The notes under the pieces are model-generated. The model worked only from the letters and a program-made list of their open reading frames with translations. It was not told the DNA's origin and made no database searches. From Acidobacteriota bacterium (GTDB taxonomy: Bacteria; Acidobacteriota; Terriglobia; Bryobacterales; Bryobacteraceae), in assembly GCA_016870995.1 (NCBI GenBank), contig VFZU01000027.1:1-54529 (forward strand): a DNA stretch of 54,529 bases, in the 5' to 3' direction. Of this stretch, positions 54,201-54,529 are shown piece after piece. Each line of letters starts with the position of its first letter. Within the stretch, counting starts at the first letter, position 1. The position numbers and the translations under genes are program-made.

Positions 54201-54311
54201 GAAGGCGTTGCCGGCAGCAATACTGTTCCTCATGGAGGCGGTGTCCGATTCGAGAAGGACTCGCCGGAATACAACACGATCCTCAATTGGATCCGCGGAG
54301 CCAAGCCCTGA
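51219..54311 (+). CDS. exported PPC/toroid/HEAT/cytochrome multi-domain protein
   Basis: Protein of 1030 residues from GTG 51219, with a signal peptide (MKICTALLLVAPLMGQQA). Domains in order: a PPC-like beta domain (about residues 90-220, EIEPNGEHSKATPIQLG, YYVRVLANHPEYRLRTRLY), a haem c motif CVACH at 269-273, a terpenoid-cyclase-like alpha toroid with repeats such as FQTGHALWALAAAGIPKENP and GLRHLLARQQEFGGWLDP (about 400-545), HEAT-like helices to about 900, and a second haem motif CVQCH at 953-957. It probably passes electrons at the periplasmic face, with a ligand-binding toroid; the substrate is unknown. It overlaps the CAAX-protease-like start (TGATG). Confidence 0.85.
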   Translation: MKICTALLLVAPLMGQQALLKSGITYSIQLTGAVSHETAFSFVCGADRLSKTFNAGDNDWTFLFRPSADCRYNTRLKATVTSYGITNKVEIEPNGEHSKATPIQLGAVVFATGDNANYLGNVQDEDWYRFRFEGGKPRLIGFQVDLMERDNLPVDVSIFRIVNGQPVLFTEGEDPVSVPHEVQALPGNKYTTRVFKEAGDYYVRVLANHPEYRLRTRLYDLPPYSDPKQAIRAGVDYLLGAGDSWHANTPRRGGVFNRIANVHQETSLCVACHVTHFTQRAQLYAARQGYGVEMRNSQQFLAERFYNNPRPLYGFEKQGAVWARVISAPANVLGRMSHLMDLFEQQVSGETRPSFHDGVRKYLKLYYDGRTQLPPDETNGNQPLVSNYEVAWYAWEVTRDPGIAKLLEQDQHKNLIDICYQTLALAAVDKVKYAGKIARNAEKLLSLQRETGQWSMKLEPNEKDVEFQTGHALWALAAAGIPKENPQVAKGLRHLLARQQEFGGWLDPLQSFENFRTPFRETQMAVLALSAYYPNTEAKKGWGSTADQLPSSGETLLEALDRIWDKPTAEVLVQVRKHAIGKDPIVRQMATEVLGRLALTEDLALLKTNLADSSKLVQRTAAWAMRQVLSRRATGNNVLLEALASKDPRMEWGATRVFATHFRELALDNRFADALIAKTSSISLPVQMQAWKGLWQLWFWSPDDGVKDRVENAFLAGLKKPQHEWVERNLREGIYNLGDENIRYMYNNWVPLMAKEEDREAVIRGRLKHEARLADKYSKFLVAESDASRKRLLAAITEFHLRRADTYDLKADPHSVAPPIYNRIGNDIEQTVLFGESNTKFASALLPFAESADPEMRRLVMQAALLTRDPRFGTVTKISGPAGAARDQLVAIAKKNPADEVNLEVLKAFNAAPPRPRTMTRTVSSTGARPDESYFRGYVQPILEKRGKDGYACVQCHASHAIFDGSWGSAMRVVNLENPEESLILKKPISNAESEGVAGSNTVPHGGGVRFEKDSPEYNTILNWIRGAKP
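51314..51344 (+). terminator. terminator-like hairpin at the start of the 1030-aa gene
   Basis: A perfect 9-base stem (51314-51322 with 51327-51335) with a TCAC loop is followed at once by TTTTCTTTT (51336-51344), a textbook intrinsic terminator. It lies sense-strand about 96-126 bases into the coding frame, so it could act as an attenuator relieved by translation. Terminator activity is inference. Confidence 0.5.
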
Positions 54312-54529
54312 TGCTGAATCATCCTAACGTGCCCTATGTGGCACCCTTTCTGACTTTTATCGCGATGCTCGCGATTCAGAAGAACTTGGCCTTTCTCGGA
54401 GACTGGGAGTACGCGGTTCGCGTAGCGATTGTCGCTGCTTAGATCTGGTATTTTTCGCGGAAGGTACTCGACTTCAAAGTGCGCTTCTTCATGGGAAGCC
54501 TGGCGATGGGGATCGGGGCGTTTGTGCTT
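54311..54529 (+). pseudogene. CAAX-protease-related membrane protein, interrupted by TAG, cut by window edge
   Basis: ATG at 54311 overlaps the previous TGA. The frame runs MLNHPNVPYVAPFLTFIAML, then hits TAG at 54440-54442 after 43 codons, and continues IWYFSRKVLDFKVRFFMGSL to the window edge. WEYAVRV, FSRKVLDFK and GSLAMG resemble the N-terminal helices of the CAAX prenyl protease-related proteins of exosortase loci (TIGR03008, from memory). The TAG lies within a membrane helix; TTG, TGG, TCG or CAG are one base away. Since it is also partial, the integrity of the full protein cannot be judged. Confidence 0.55.

Noticed and set aside
54440-54442. TAG as pyrrolysine
   Set aside because: The protein is a CAAX-protease-like membrane protein, not a methylamine methyltransferase, and no pyl genes are in the window.
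28445-54529. Global genetic code change (TGA as Trp, or TAA/TAG as Gln)
   Set aside because: Many intact genes in the window end with each of the three stop codons at the expected place, so no stop codon is generally reassigned.

Overview
The window reads as a GC-rich chromosomal segment of a soil-type Acidobacteriota, most like the Solibacter/Bryobacter group. This is inferred from gene content only: Tat-exported Cys-type sulfatases and oxidoreductases, carboxypeptidase-regulatory-like secreted proteins, several ECF sigma factors with nearby membrane or zinc-binding regulators, large TPR proteins, a FecR protein, a bactofilin, and a PPC/HEAT/cytochrome giant protein. Coding density is very high. 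No gene-free stretch exceeds about 150 bases, several convergent gene pairs overlap tail to tail, and I see no tRNA, rRNA, CRISPR array, IS element or integrase.

Layout. 125-5883: a sensor kinase, a PhyH-type dioxygenase, then a heptosyltransferase operon (waaF, a small adenylyltransferase-like gene, waaC, an ICMT-like methyltransferase, trmJ, a small ORF). 5902-14254: secreted carboxypeptidase-regulatory protein; a minus-strand trio (Tat oxidoreductase, cytochrome/SUMF1 fusion, ApbE); a polysaccharide O-acetylation pair (SGNH protein plus MBOAT); a sugar isomerase. 14313-18876: two-component system with STAS and thioredoxin-like genes, and an ABC exporter. 18991-23727: bactofilin, methyltransferase, LolC/E-like permease, RmuC. 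23769-28388: asparagine synthase, GT39 glycosyltransferase, SMP-30-like protein. 28445-30430: an ECF-sigma operon on the minus strand. 30514-34282: TPR protein, two small exported proteins, sulfatase. 34279-37130: SDR, TetR, a rhodanese with an in-frame TGA, an HpnI/GT21-like glycosyltransferase. 37131-41386: thrS, a sigma/anti-sigma pair and a second sulfatase. 41447-48749: a seven-gene translationally coupled operon (sigma, FecR giant, two ABC ATPase/permease pairs, membrane protein). 48894-54529: an exosortase-type locus (TPR lipoprotein, 1030-aa PPC/toroid/HEAT/cytochrome protein, CAAX-protease-related protein) running off the window.

The most interesting signal is a set of four conserved reading frames interrupted by a single in-frame stop. 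The exported rhodanese at 35645-36016 has TGA exactly where the catalytic cysteine belongs, with the rest of the catalytic loop intact and a hairpin at SECIS distance, so I read it as a selenocysteine rhodanese. The other three are a TGA at 28613-28615 (minus strand), a TAA at 51099-51101 and a TAG at 54440-54442. Each interrupts a protein whose homology-like sequence continues in frame, but not at an obvious Sec site, so mutation, assembly error or readthrough must be weighed. A second pattern is a group of strong terminator-like hairpins with U-tracts lying sense-strand inside the first part of coding sequences (9364-9415, 45644-45675, 51314-51344).
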